Part shown: positions 38,040 to 46,175 of the stretch, in pieces
Layout of the letters: each line of letters starts with the position of its first letter
How positions within the stretch are numbered: the first letter of the stretch is position 1
DNA from: Bacteroidales bacterium UBA5287
Lineage (GTDB): Bacteria; Bacteroidota; Bacteroidia; Bacteroidales; Dysgonomonadaceae
DNA: 64,000 nt
Direction of reading: 5' to 3'
NCBI GenBank assembly: GCA_002411345.1
Contig: DHSL01000024.1
Coordinates: forward strand, 33,428-97,427
Translations under genes and position numbers: made by a program
Notes under the pieces: generated by a model
What the model was told of the DNA's origin: nothing
Databases searched by the model: none
What the model saw: the letters and a program-made list of their open reading frames with translations, nothing else

Positions 38040-40127
38040 TTATTCTATTGTTCCAAATTTGTCGATAATACGATTGTAGGCTTCAGATGCTGCTCCGTTC
38101 CCCCAATCATAAATGGTAAACTCACCCATACCTTCACCTTCTGGACTGGTTCGCCCACTATGACCGTAATTCTCCATCATAAAACCATAATCTTCAGAAC
38201 CAAAGAATGGGTATATTTTCTCCCATTGTTTTTTGGTTTTCGGATTTGGTGGACAATACATCATTACAAATGATGCTTTCAATGCTGCATAACCTCTTTC
38301 GGTATATTCTTGTAAATTAAGTAGTTTGCCATACTGAAGGATGAGCTCAGCAAACAAACTTTGTCGTGCATCGTTCCATTCAGCATCTGCATTTAATACT
38401 CCAAAACCACCCAGAACATTCACATACATATAAGGTGGTTGCCATGATGATTGCGTCATTAACATTTCATCGAGTGTCCGCTGACCAAGTTCCAGGTAAC
38501 GCATTTGTTTTGTAGTCCGATAGCATTCCAATAGGGCTTCAGCCGTCCAGAACATTGAGAAATTATTTTGCTTGTAAATGTTGTTTCTCGTTACCTTTTT
38601 CCCAATCAGATTTTTCGACCCGTAGCGCGAACACGACCAGTAGGTTTCAAAATCTTCCCAACGTCCATTAGGTATGATATCGCGAATAACCGCTTCCATG
38701 GCTTTGATTGCAGCTTCTTTGTATTCTTCTTTACCTGTCAATTCATATAGTTTCAAAAGAAATGTCACCGATAATGAACTTTCTGGTGAGTCATTCAAAT
38801 GGTTCATCGGTTTTAATGTGTGCAAATCAATCCATCCTGGAAAAAAGCCATTAAGAAATTGTGTTTCCAGTAAAGCTTTTGCATAACTTTCTGAGTATCG
38901 GAGCAAACGTTTATCTTTCTCTAATTCATCATACCAGCGTAACATTAATAATGCAGTCCAACTCATATCAAGTATATGAAATGGCGACTCTCTAGGATTC
39001 CAAGTGTAAGGGTTACGGTTTGAGTTTCCCCAATAGTAGGTATCCCAACCTTTACTTCTATTATACTTTCTACCTTCTATCTCTATCTCATGCATTTCTG
39101 TACCTATTAATCCTGGAAAGAATCCATTGGCTTGTGGAAAAGAGAGTGCTAACTCTTTTGTGAGAAGCGCCTTTTCCTTCAATTTTGAATTTCCAGTTCT
39201 TCTGGCATACCTAAACAGACCGCTTGCAGAACGTAAAGAGCTGAACCATGCTTGATTCCATACTGATCGAAATTCACGCTCGTTGACCTTACCCGGGTAA
39301 TTCGGACTTTGCGTAACATTCACAATAAATACTGGTGCACCTACTTTTTTCCCATCTAGTTTAAATTCCTGCCAAACGTTTTCTGACCAGGTATTGAATG
39401 CCCAGTTATAGGTGTGTTCTACATATTTCTTCAAATTAGTATTAATCGGATTTCCAGCCATATAGAGGTCGTGTCCCCAGTTTTGCCAAAGGAATTCAAG
39501 TGGCTTTCTAAATGGATCTTTAACTATTTTTGAATCGGTGTATTGCATCAGATAAAATCCTATCTCTACTTCACCTGGAAGATATACAGCACCTTGTTCT
39601 CTAACAAAGAGAACATGATCATCAACTTTACTATTGCTCATCCCCAATACTAATCGGTTGTTTGGGGCATCAAGATCTAGGTACCATCTTACATGGGTTC
39701 CTTTTTTCATGATGTCTAAATCGGGAATTAATGCAATCATTTGTTCATTGTCGGCCGCAATCAGTGCAGGTGAACGAAATACATGTTGGTCGATTATGTG
39801 ATTAGAAGTGGGGCTGAGATGTGGCGACCAATGGAAGGTGGGCCTAAATCCGGGCGTTATTATCGCTTGCCAATCATTTTGTTGCAATGGTTCGTTGAGT
39901 TTAAAGCTAATCTTAACATGCAGACAATTGTCGTTAATAACAGTTACTTTAGTTTCACCTTTATTTTTTCCTAATTGGTCATATTGAATTGTTTGTGTTG
40001 GTTGATGATTATGAAAAGACGATTTTATAGTCATTACCTGCTTTACAGGGAGTATCGGTTCCTGTGCAACCAATAATAAAATCGATGCATATAATCCGAA
40101 TAGAATGGTATAAAAACGTCTTTTCAT
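38040..40127 (-). CDS. Uncharacterised secreted protein, probable (alpha/alpha)6-barrel glycosidase
   Basis: The 695-residue protein has a signal peptide (about 22 residues), an N-terminal beta-rich domain (about 25-240) and a long helical C-terminal part (about 260-690) with repeated helix pairs of the six-hairpin type (ELTGKEEYKEAA, YRTTKQMRYLELGQRTL, LLNLQEYTERGYAAL). Acidic residues in WNDARQS and GEGMGEFTIYDWGNGA could be catalytic. I do not recognise the family. Its neighbours, two GH172 enzymes, suggest work on the same glycan. It lies nine bases after the longer GH172 gene. Confidence 0.6.
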   Translation of the reverse strand: MKRRFYTILFGLYASILLLVAQEPILPVKQVMTIKSSFHNHQPTQTIQYDQLGKNKGETKVTVINDNCLHVKISFKLNEPLQQNDWQAIITPGFRPTFHWSPHLSPTSNHIIDQHVFRSPALIAADNEQMIALIPDLDIMKKGTHVRWYLDLDAPNNRLVLGMSNSKVDDHVLFVREQGAVYLPGEVEIGFYLMQYTDSKIVKDPFRKPLEFLWQNWGHDLYMAGNPINTNLKKYVEHTYNWAFNTWSENVWQEFKLDGKKVGAPVFIVNVTQSPNYPGKVNEREFRSVWNQAWFSSLRSASGLFRYARRTGNSKLKEKALLTKELALSFPQANGFFPGLIGTEMHEIEIEGRKYNRSKGWDTYYWGNSNRNPYTWNPRESPFHILDMSWTALLMLRWYDELEKDKRLLRYSESYAKALLETQFLNGFFPGWIDLHTLKPMNHLNDSPESSLSVTFLLKLYELTGKEEYKEAAIKAMEAVIRDIIPNGRWEDFETYWSCSRYGSKNLIGKKVTRNNIYKQNNFSMFWTAEALLECYRTTKQMRYLELGQRTLDEMLMTQSSWQPPYMYVNVLGGFGVLNADAEWNDARQSLFAELILQYGKLLNLQEYTERGYAALKASFVMMYCPPNPKTKKQWEKIYPFFGSEDYGFMMENYGHSGRTSPEGEGMGEFTIYDWGNGAASEAYNRIIDKFGTIE

Positions 40128-40136
40128 AATTTCCCC

Positions 40137-42080
40137 TTATTCTTCTATTCTTTCAAGAGTAATTAATGTAAGCTCAAACAAATTAGCTTTCCCGTTGTCT
40201 CTTACATGAACGGTAATAGAGTTTGTTTGTGGTGTAAGTTGAATATTTCCTACATAAACATTCTCTCTGTAACCATCTTTATCGATCTTTGTCGAAATCC
40301 AATCGGATAGTTGATTTTGTCGTTGCCATATCTGAAAATCACCTCCTTTGGGACTCTCGTGATAATTAAGCAATACTTTGTATTTGCCTTCCGGTACATC
40401 GGGCAGTTTAATTCTTACCGTACCTTTTCCAAATGATGAAATAGCTAACCCTCTGTCTAATATAACCTGAATACCTCGTTCTAGAGTAATCTCCATCAAT
40501 TGTGGAAAGAACACATGTTTGTTGGGTAGATAAACTTCTCTCAATTCTTCAGTCGGTTCTATTCGGTTTTTCAACGGTTGATCAGCATAAAAGAATGCTG
40601 TAGCAGCATAATCCACCGGGAAATTATTCCCCACTTCTCCATGTTCCATTGCATGATAAATCTCTTTTTCAAAAGAGAGCTTGTCGGAAAGAAAGAAACG
40701 GTATGCACCTGTGCGGTTCATCGGTAAAGAATAGTCTAGTGAACCATGGAGCGGCATGCTAATTCCTCTATCCCAACGGTCAAGAAGTGCATACCATCCA
40801 CCGTTGTAATAATCTTCAGATCCGGTTCCATGCATCCGCATTTTTCCATCGACATAAGTGGAATCGTCTCCTTCCCAAAATAAAGTCATACCTGGTCGCA
40901 GACCTTGTGCCTGATGAACTGTTCCTACATAATGTCCTTTACCTTCAGTTTTTAAAAAGGTAAAGAATTGACCAACCTCAGGTTTTTCGCGTCTCCACAT
41001 TGTGTAAAGCTTACCTTCCTCTTTTTTATCACGTTTATTGTCGTTATAATATACTTTAGTCGTTACAGAAATTGGATTCTGTTGAACTCCTTCTCGCTTT
41101 TTATATATCAACTTCATCTCTGCTGATTTATCATATGGCATAGGAAGATAACTGTAGTTGGAGGTTCCATAACGACCCATTAGAATACTACGCATTGCAG
41201 GTTTTCCAAAGGCATATCCGAAGTAGTCGGCCACCGGCGCAAAAATTGCTTCTACTGGTTCGTTATCCCATTTGGCCGACAAGATGATATCTTTATATAA
41301 TCCTTCAAACGATGTACCTCCATCCATTTCAAATCCTGATATACGACCACCTTTTGTCTCATTGAAAAATGTTACTTCTTCGCCTGGAAGAATGGTAAAT
41401 GTCTTTTCTTCTGTTTGGAGTCGGGAAGACTTTCCAAATGAATATTGACTGATATTGGGCGAAATGTTACTCCATAAAGAGTTTACTTCTGACAATAATT
41501 GTTTGTCAGTTTCAGAAAAACTTCCAGTCCAGCTTTCAACTTTCAATCCAGGTAATTTGCGGTATTGAATCTGGTGAAACATAATCTTTTCTCCCTCAAA
41601 CTCTATCCTTAATGATTTTTTGAATGGAATGGGGATATAGCAGTAATATCCACCAATTTCATTGCCCACAACTGGTTTTAAGAATGGATATACCTTACCT
41701 GAAAAGAGATCCATGAACTTTATTTTCAAACGTGGTTCCTTTTCACCATCAAAATAGAAAGCAAGTGTATCCTCAGTGGGAGTAGGAGTCCAGATTCTAT
41801 TTACAACACCGGCACCTTCAAATTCTGCCAATACTAAATTCCCCTTTTCCTTGCGTATGTATGAGTAGTTGCCGGAAAATCCATCGTCATTACCTCCAGT
41901 TCTGTCATAACTTGATTCTTGGTCAATCAACTGGTTATGCCGGTATCGTGGTAGTTGATCCACACTCTTTAATAATTTTACCTCATCGCTCCAACGATAG
42001 ATGTTATTTTGACTTTGTGCTTGATAAACTCCTGTCAAAAACAGGATTGCTAATAAAATCTTTAGTGATACTCTTTTCAT
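40137..42080 (-). CDS. DUF2961 (GH172) enzyme, long form
   Basis: The 647-residue protein has a signal peptide ending near residue 23, a DUF2961 core (about 30-500) and an extra C-terminal beta domain (about 540-640). The GAGVVNRIW segment (about residue 89) and GTGSEDYYNGG (418-427) mark GH172. Two conserved Glu, E403 in WEGDD and E422 in GSEDY, are the likely nucleophile and acid/base by comparison with the characterised alpha-D-fructofuranosidase of the family. Known GH172 activities are on alpha-D-fructofuranosides and alpha-D-arabinofuranosides. It is periplasmic by its signal. Confidence 0.85.
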   Translation of the reverse strand: MKRVSLKILLAILFLTGVYQAQSQNNIYRWSDEVKLLKSVDQLPRYRHNQLIDQESSYDRTGGNDDGFSGNYSYIRKEKGNLVLAEFEGAGVVNRIWTPTPTEDTLAFYFDGEKEPRLKIKFMDLFSGKVYPFLKPVVGNEIGGYYCYIPIPFKKSLRIEFEGEKIMFHQIQYRKLPGLKVESWTGSFSETDKQLLSEVNSLWSNISPNISQYSFGKSSRLQTEEKTFTILPGEEVTFFNETKGGRISGFEMDGGTSFEGLYKDIILSAKWDNEPVEAIFAPVADYFGYAFGKPAMRSILMGRYGTSNYSYLPMPYDKSAEMKLIYKKREGVQQNPISVTTKVYYNDNKRDKKEEGKLYTMWRREKPEVGQFFTFLKTEGKGHYVGTVHQAQGLRPGMTLFWEGDDSTYVDGKMRMHGTGSEDYYNGGWYALLDRWDRGISMPLHGSLDYSLPMNRTGAYRFFLSDKLSFEKEIYHAMEHGEVGNNFPVDYAATAFFYADQPLKNRIEPTEELREVYLPNKHVFFPQLMEITLERGIQVILDRGLAISSFGKGTVRIKLPDVPEGKYKVLLNYHESPKGGDFQIWQRQNQLSDWISTKIDKDGYRENVYVGNIQLTPQTNSITVHVRDNGKANLFELTLITLERIEE

Positions 42081-42099
42081 TATTATAATTTATATGATT

Positions 42100-43290
42100 T
42101 CATTCATTACCCCATAAATTGGGATCATTACCTTTTGATTTTCTCCATGCATCGCGCCATCTATGCATATCCATGTGATTAATAAATGGCTTTAATGAGC
42201 GTTGAACTTTTGTTGGTGCAGAAGGAAGAACTACAGCTTTATCTTGATACCAGTAGGCTACTGAAGCCAGATCCAACGTTAAATTATTGTTTGAACCATG
42301 CTCAATTGTTCCTTTTAATTCTGTTTCAAAGAAAATGGGGTCATTAATGAAGAAACGATAAACATGAGTACGACCAAGCCAGCCAACATCATTATTTACA
42401 CGTGGATATCCAAAATACGGATGTGAGAATGGCTCTTTTGGACACCATGATGTGTTGAAAAAATCTTCTGTGCCTGTCCCAATTAAAGAGGGTGATTTTT
42501 CACCATCAATAAACCACATATCATCTCCTTCGCCATACCACATTGGAGTAGGGGAGTGTACATAATAATTTATTCCTACAAAATGTCCTTTGCCTTTTGT
42601 GTTTATGAAAACATAATTTTGTTCTCCTGTTTTATTAGGATGTTGTGCCCCGGTAAGCCCCCACTCAGTCTCACCTTCAGGAAGTGCTTCTGTTAGATTA
42701 TGATTATACCAGGCATGAAAACGTCCCATATCTTCTGGTAGCTTGTCCATTTGTAAATAATCAACATAAAAATAGAATGCGTTGATATTCTTATCAGTCT
42801 GATTTTCAATTTCTATTCGGGCTCCTTTGGCAAATGGCATTACAAAATAACTTGTTAGTCCTGTCCCGTTTTCAGGTCCCGCCGAAAGTGGAAAAGATGA
42901 ATAGTTATAACGTTCATCCCAGCCTTGTCCAAAGAAAGGTCCTATAGGTGATTCAACTGATGGATAATCATTCCCGTCCCAATACATTCTAATGATGATA
43001 TCATTTCTACTTAGTTCACCTGGAGGAGGTGCAATTGTAATCCAAATATGATTAATTATTCCTGCACCCTTAATCTCAGCAATGGTCCTTTTTTCTCCTG
43101 GAGCAAAAGGTTCAAGATGATCTCTGTTACCGCCAGTAGGGTCTGTACTGGAAATACGCTTATTCTTAATTCCTGATTTTAGTTTAGCTAAATCGAATAT
43201 TTCTCCGGTCATATTGTCTTGAGCATTCGCAGAAATACAAAATAGTAAAACCAAAAGGATTGACCATACCGTGTTAAATAATGTCTTCAT
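42100..43290 (-). CDS. DUF2961 (GH172) enzyme, short form
   Basis: The 396-residue protein has a signal peptide ending near residue 24 and only the DUF2961 core. The family segments are GAGIINHIWITIAPPPGE (about 76-92) and GTGTEDFFNTSW (271-282). The two likely catalytic Glu are E254 (GEGDD) and E275, 21 residues apart. It differs strongly from the longer neighbour, so the two probably differ in linkage or chain-length preference. It lies 14 bases after fucI. Confidence 0.87.
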   Translation of the reverse strand: MKTLFNTVWSILLVLLFCISANAQDNMTGEIFDLAKLKSGIKNKRISSTDPTGGNRDHLEPFAPGEKRTIAEIKGAGIINHIWITIAPPPGELSRNDIIIRMYWDGNDYPSVESPIGPFFGQGWDERYNYSSFPLSAGPENGTGLTSYFVMPFAKGARIEIENQTDKNINAFYFYVDYLQMDKLPEDMGRFHAWYNHNLTEALPEGETEWGLTGAQHPNKTGEQNYVFINTKGKGHFVGINYYVHSPTPMWYGEGDDMWFIDGEKSPSLIGTGTEDFFNTSWCPKEPFSHPYFGYPRVNNDVGWLGRTHVYRFFINDPIFFETELKGTIEHGSNNNLTLDLASVAYWYQDKAVVLPSAPTKVQRSLKPFINHMDMHRWRDAWRKSKGNDPNLWGNE

Positions 43291-43304
43291 AATCTTGTGA
43301 ATAT

Positions 43305-45080
43305 TTATTTGTATAATGGACCAAAAGTAGCACAGGCACGATAATCTGCGCCTTCGTTGTCAGAACCGAATGAACTCCAAGTAGAAGGACGGAAAATCTT
43401 ATCTTCGTCTACGTTATGCATGTTTACAGGGATTGAAAGAGTTGAGCATAAAGTGATTAAGTCTGCGCCGATATGACCATAACTGATGGCGCCGTGGTTG
43501 GCTCCCCAATAGTTCATAACTGAATATACATCTGCAAAACGACCTTTCCCGGTTGTACGAGGTACAAAGAAGGTCGATGGCCAAGTTTTATCGGTTCGTT
43601 TATCAATGATATCAAAAACGTCGTCAGGAAATGTGGCGGTCCAACCTTCAGCAATCTGCATAACGGGACCTAAACCTTTTATCAGATTAATACGACACAT
43701 TGTTACTGGCATTCCATGTCGGGTGATAAACTTGGAAGAAAAACCGCCACCGCGCATATACTCAAGGTTTGAAGGATACCATGTTGTAGCGTCTAGCATC
43801 TTGTCGACTTCTTTTTCAGTTATTTCCCAAAATGGTTTCATAACAGGATTACCTTCACTATCAGATTGTTGTCCGCTTCCATCCAAAGTACATGAACCTG
43901 AATTAATTAAATGAATGGCTCCATCTTTTAATAATCCGTCAGGTTTCCAACCGCTTACTCTTTCTATTGCTGTAGGACTCCAATAGGTTCTTACGTCCGC
44001 AAACATTTGTGAGGTGTTTGTGAGTAAGTGATTGAATAACATGCTGATGCCGTTCAAATGGTCGTCTTCTGTGGCGAATATAAATGCTTCTCGTATTCCA
44101 TTCCAGTCGAATGAGGAATTTAATATCGCTTCTGAAAAATCACCATCTGGCAAAAAATCTGTCCATTGCCTTTGTCCCTGAAATCCTCCAGCAATTGCAT
44201 TATGACCCAGTGCTTCTTCTCCCCAACCCATTTCATCTAGTTTGGAGTTGCCAATCATTAAGTCTCGCATGATCAAGGTCATCTTAACAACAAATTCCCA
44301 GTCTTTGTCTTTTTGTTCTCTTGAGTGAATCAAATGGGGGGGATTAAAGTCTTCTCCTTCACTACTCATGCAATTGTCTTTTGTCCATGTCATGGCTTTT
44401 TGAAATTCTTCTTTATCATAAATCTCAAGTTGAATACGACGGAGTATTTCACTTGAATCAACAAATTCAGTTCGCATACCAAGATATTCTTGTAGAAAAT
44501 CGGGGTTGACCATCGAGCCGCCAATTCCCATCGAAACAGAACCAATAGCTAAATAAGATTTACCTTTCATCTGGGCTACAGCTAAACCGGCGCGGGCAAA
44601 TCGAAGGAGTTTTTCTTTCACATCTTCGGGAATAGTCGGATCGCCTACATCCTGAACATCTCTGCCGTAAATTCCGAATGTGGGCAATCCCTTTTGATTG
44701 TGGACGGCTAATGCAGCTGCCAGATAAACAGCTCCAGGACGCTCTGTTCCATTAAAACCCCAAATAGCTTTTGGAATATTTGGGTTCATATCTATTGTTT
44801 CTGATCCATAACACCAACATGAGGATACAGAAAGTGATAATCCAACGTTTTCTCTTGCAAATTTTTCGGCACAAAGTGAGGCTTCTTTAACTCCTCCAAT
44901 GCATGTGTCTGCAATAACACATTGAACAGGACTTCCGTCAGGATACTTAAGGGTTTCTGTGTAAAGCTTTTCTACTCTTTTTGCAAGATTCATAGTTGTT
45001 GCTTCTAATGATTCTCTAATACCTTTTCTCCGACCATCAATGACAGGACGAATTCCAATCTTAGGATAATTTGTTTTCAT
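43305..45080 (-). CDS. fucI: L-fucose / D-arabinose isomerase
   Basis: From the ATG at 45080 (an upstream codon at 45119 is not used, as the family starts MK-x-PKIGIRPVIDGRR) the protein has 591 residues, the same as E. coli FucI. The metal ligands E338, D362 and H529 match E337, D361 and H528 of that enzyme. FucI turns L-fucose into L-fuculose and D-arabinose into D-ribulose with manganese. The operon lacks fuculose-1-phosphate aldolase and has a ribulokinase, so D-arabinose is the likelier natural substrate here. Confidence 0.95.
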   Translation of the reverse strand: MKTNYPKIGIRPVIDGRRKGIRESLEATTMNLAKRVEKLYTETLKYPDGSPVQCVIADTCIGGVKEASLCAEKFARENVGLSLSVSSCWCYGSETIDMNPNIPKAIWGFNGTERPGAVYLAAALAVHNQKGLPTFGIYGRDVQDVGDPTIPEDVKEKLLRFARAGLAVAQMKGKSYLAIGSVSMGIGGSMVNPDFLQEYLGMRTEFVDSSEILRRIQLEIYDKEEFQKAMTWTKDNCMSSEGEDFNPPHLIHSREQKDKDWEFVVKMTLIMRDLMIGNSKLDEMGWGEEALGHNAIAGGFQGQRQWTDFLPDGDFSEAILNSSFDWNGIREAFIFATEDDHLNGISMLFNHLLTNTSQMFADVRTYWSPTAIERVSGWKPDGLLKDGAIHLINSGSCTLDGSGQQSDSEGNPVMKPFWEITEKEVDKMLDATTWYPSNLEYMRGGGFSSKFITRHGMPVTMCRINLIKGLGPVMQIAEGWTATFPDDVFDIIDKRTDKTWPSTFFVPRTTGKGRFADVYSVMNYWGANHGAISYGHIGADLITLCSTLSIPVNMHNVDEDKIFRPSTWSSFGSDNEGADYRACATFGPLYK

Positions 45081-45157
45081 TTTTTTAGTATTTGAATGTA
45101 AATAGTTTAACTGTATCAATAATTATTTTAGGCTAGACTCATTTTTTTTAATAAAAC

Positions 45158-46156
45158 TTATTCGCGAACTTTCAATTCTGCTTCAACAATGCAATTCTTA
45201 ATTTCATTATTTTTCATCTCCATCTGGTCAGTAAGTAATTGCATCGCATTTTTAGCCATCTCTTTAATAGGTTGTTTGATAAAAGGAATATTTAATGGCA
45301 GAATGTAAAATGCATCACTTTCATCAAAACACATTAATTGAATATTACTTTGGTATTGCTTTTGTTTGTATAATTCCTTGATTCCACTAATAGAAATAGA
45401 GTTGGTTGTAAAATAAATTGCATCAATAGGTCTTTCTTCTGATAATAATTCATTAATGACAGTTTCCATATCACTATTCAAAAATTCATAACTGACCATT
45501 TTAATGTTTTTTTCATTATACAAATTGGCATTTTTATTCGCTTCTATATAACCTCTGTTTCGTTCTGTTATATGAAACTGTGTCTGTTTATAAGTGATTA
45601 GTGCAATGTTTTTAAATCCTTTTTCAATTAGTTTCGATATTGCATTATACGAGATTTCAAAATTATTAATCATAACAGAACTTACATTTAATTCTGGAAA
45701 GTTTCTATCTACTAAAACCAATGGCATTTTTTCTTTAGATAGATATTGAATGGTTTTCTCACTACCGGCAGGTGGGGTAATAATTAAACCATCTACTTGT
45801 CTGGATTTCAAGAGTCTAACCATCTTGTCCATCTCTGAATATTCCTCGTTTGTATTAGCTATGATTACTGCATATCCTTCTTTTTCGGCCTCGTTTTGAA
45901 TGTATAATGCAAGCTTACCAAAAAACACATTCGAAATATCAGCAACAATTAAGCCGATGGTTTTAGATTTACCTATTTTCAAACCCTTGGCAAATGTATT
46001 TGGAGTGTAATGCAATTCTTCGGCCTTCTTAAGGATCTTCTTGGACATCTCTTCACTAACTCTATTCTTTACATTTTTTCCATTCAATACAAGTGACACT
46101 GTGGCAATAGAAACGCCCAGCTCATCGGCAATATGCTTTAAGGATATCTTTTCCAT
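45158..46156 (-). CDS. LacI-family transcriptional regulator of the operon
   Basis: The 332-residue protein has the LacI helix-turn-helix and hinge at residues 4-60 (SIATVSLVLNGKN) and a periplasmic-binding-protein-like sensor domain after it (IGLIVADISNVFF and so on). It is the second gene of the operon, 19 bases after the first, so it is probably autoregulated. A LacI-type operator half-palindrome with central CG stands between the promoter elements at the operon head. The effector is probably a sugar or sugar phosphate of the pathway. Confidence 0.93.
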   Translation of the reverse strand: MEKISLKHIADELGVSIATVSLVLNGKNVKNRVSEEMSKKILKKAEELHYTPNTFAKGLKIGKSKTIGLIVADISNVFFGKLALYIQNEAEKEGYAVIIANTNEEYSEMDKMVRLLKSRQVDGLIITPPAGSEKTIQYLSKEKMPLVLVDRNFPELNVSSVMINNFEISYNAISKLIEKGFKNIALITYKQTQFHITERNRGYIEANKNANLYNEKNIKMVSYEFLNSDMETVINELLSEERPIDAIYFTTNSISISGIKELYKQKQYQSNIQLMCFDESDAFYILPLNIPFIKQPIKEMAKNAMQLLTDQMEMKNNEIKNCIVEAELKVRE

Positions 46157-46175
46157 AATATTTCAATTATATGTT

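Noticed and set aside
43305..45080. Assignment of the operon to plain L-fucose use because of FucI and FucP.
   Set aside because: No fuculokinase-type sequence and no fuculose-phosphate aldolase are present; the kinase is AraB-like.
45081..45119. An upstream start that would lengthen FucI by 13 residues.
   Set aside because: The ATG at 45080 gives exactly the family length and start; the extra residues match nothing.
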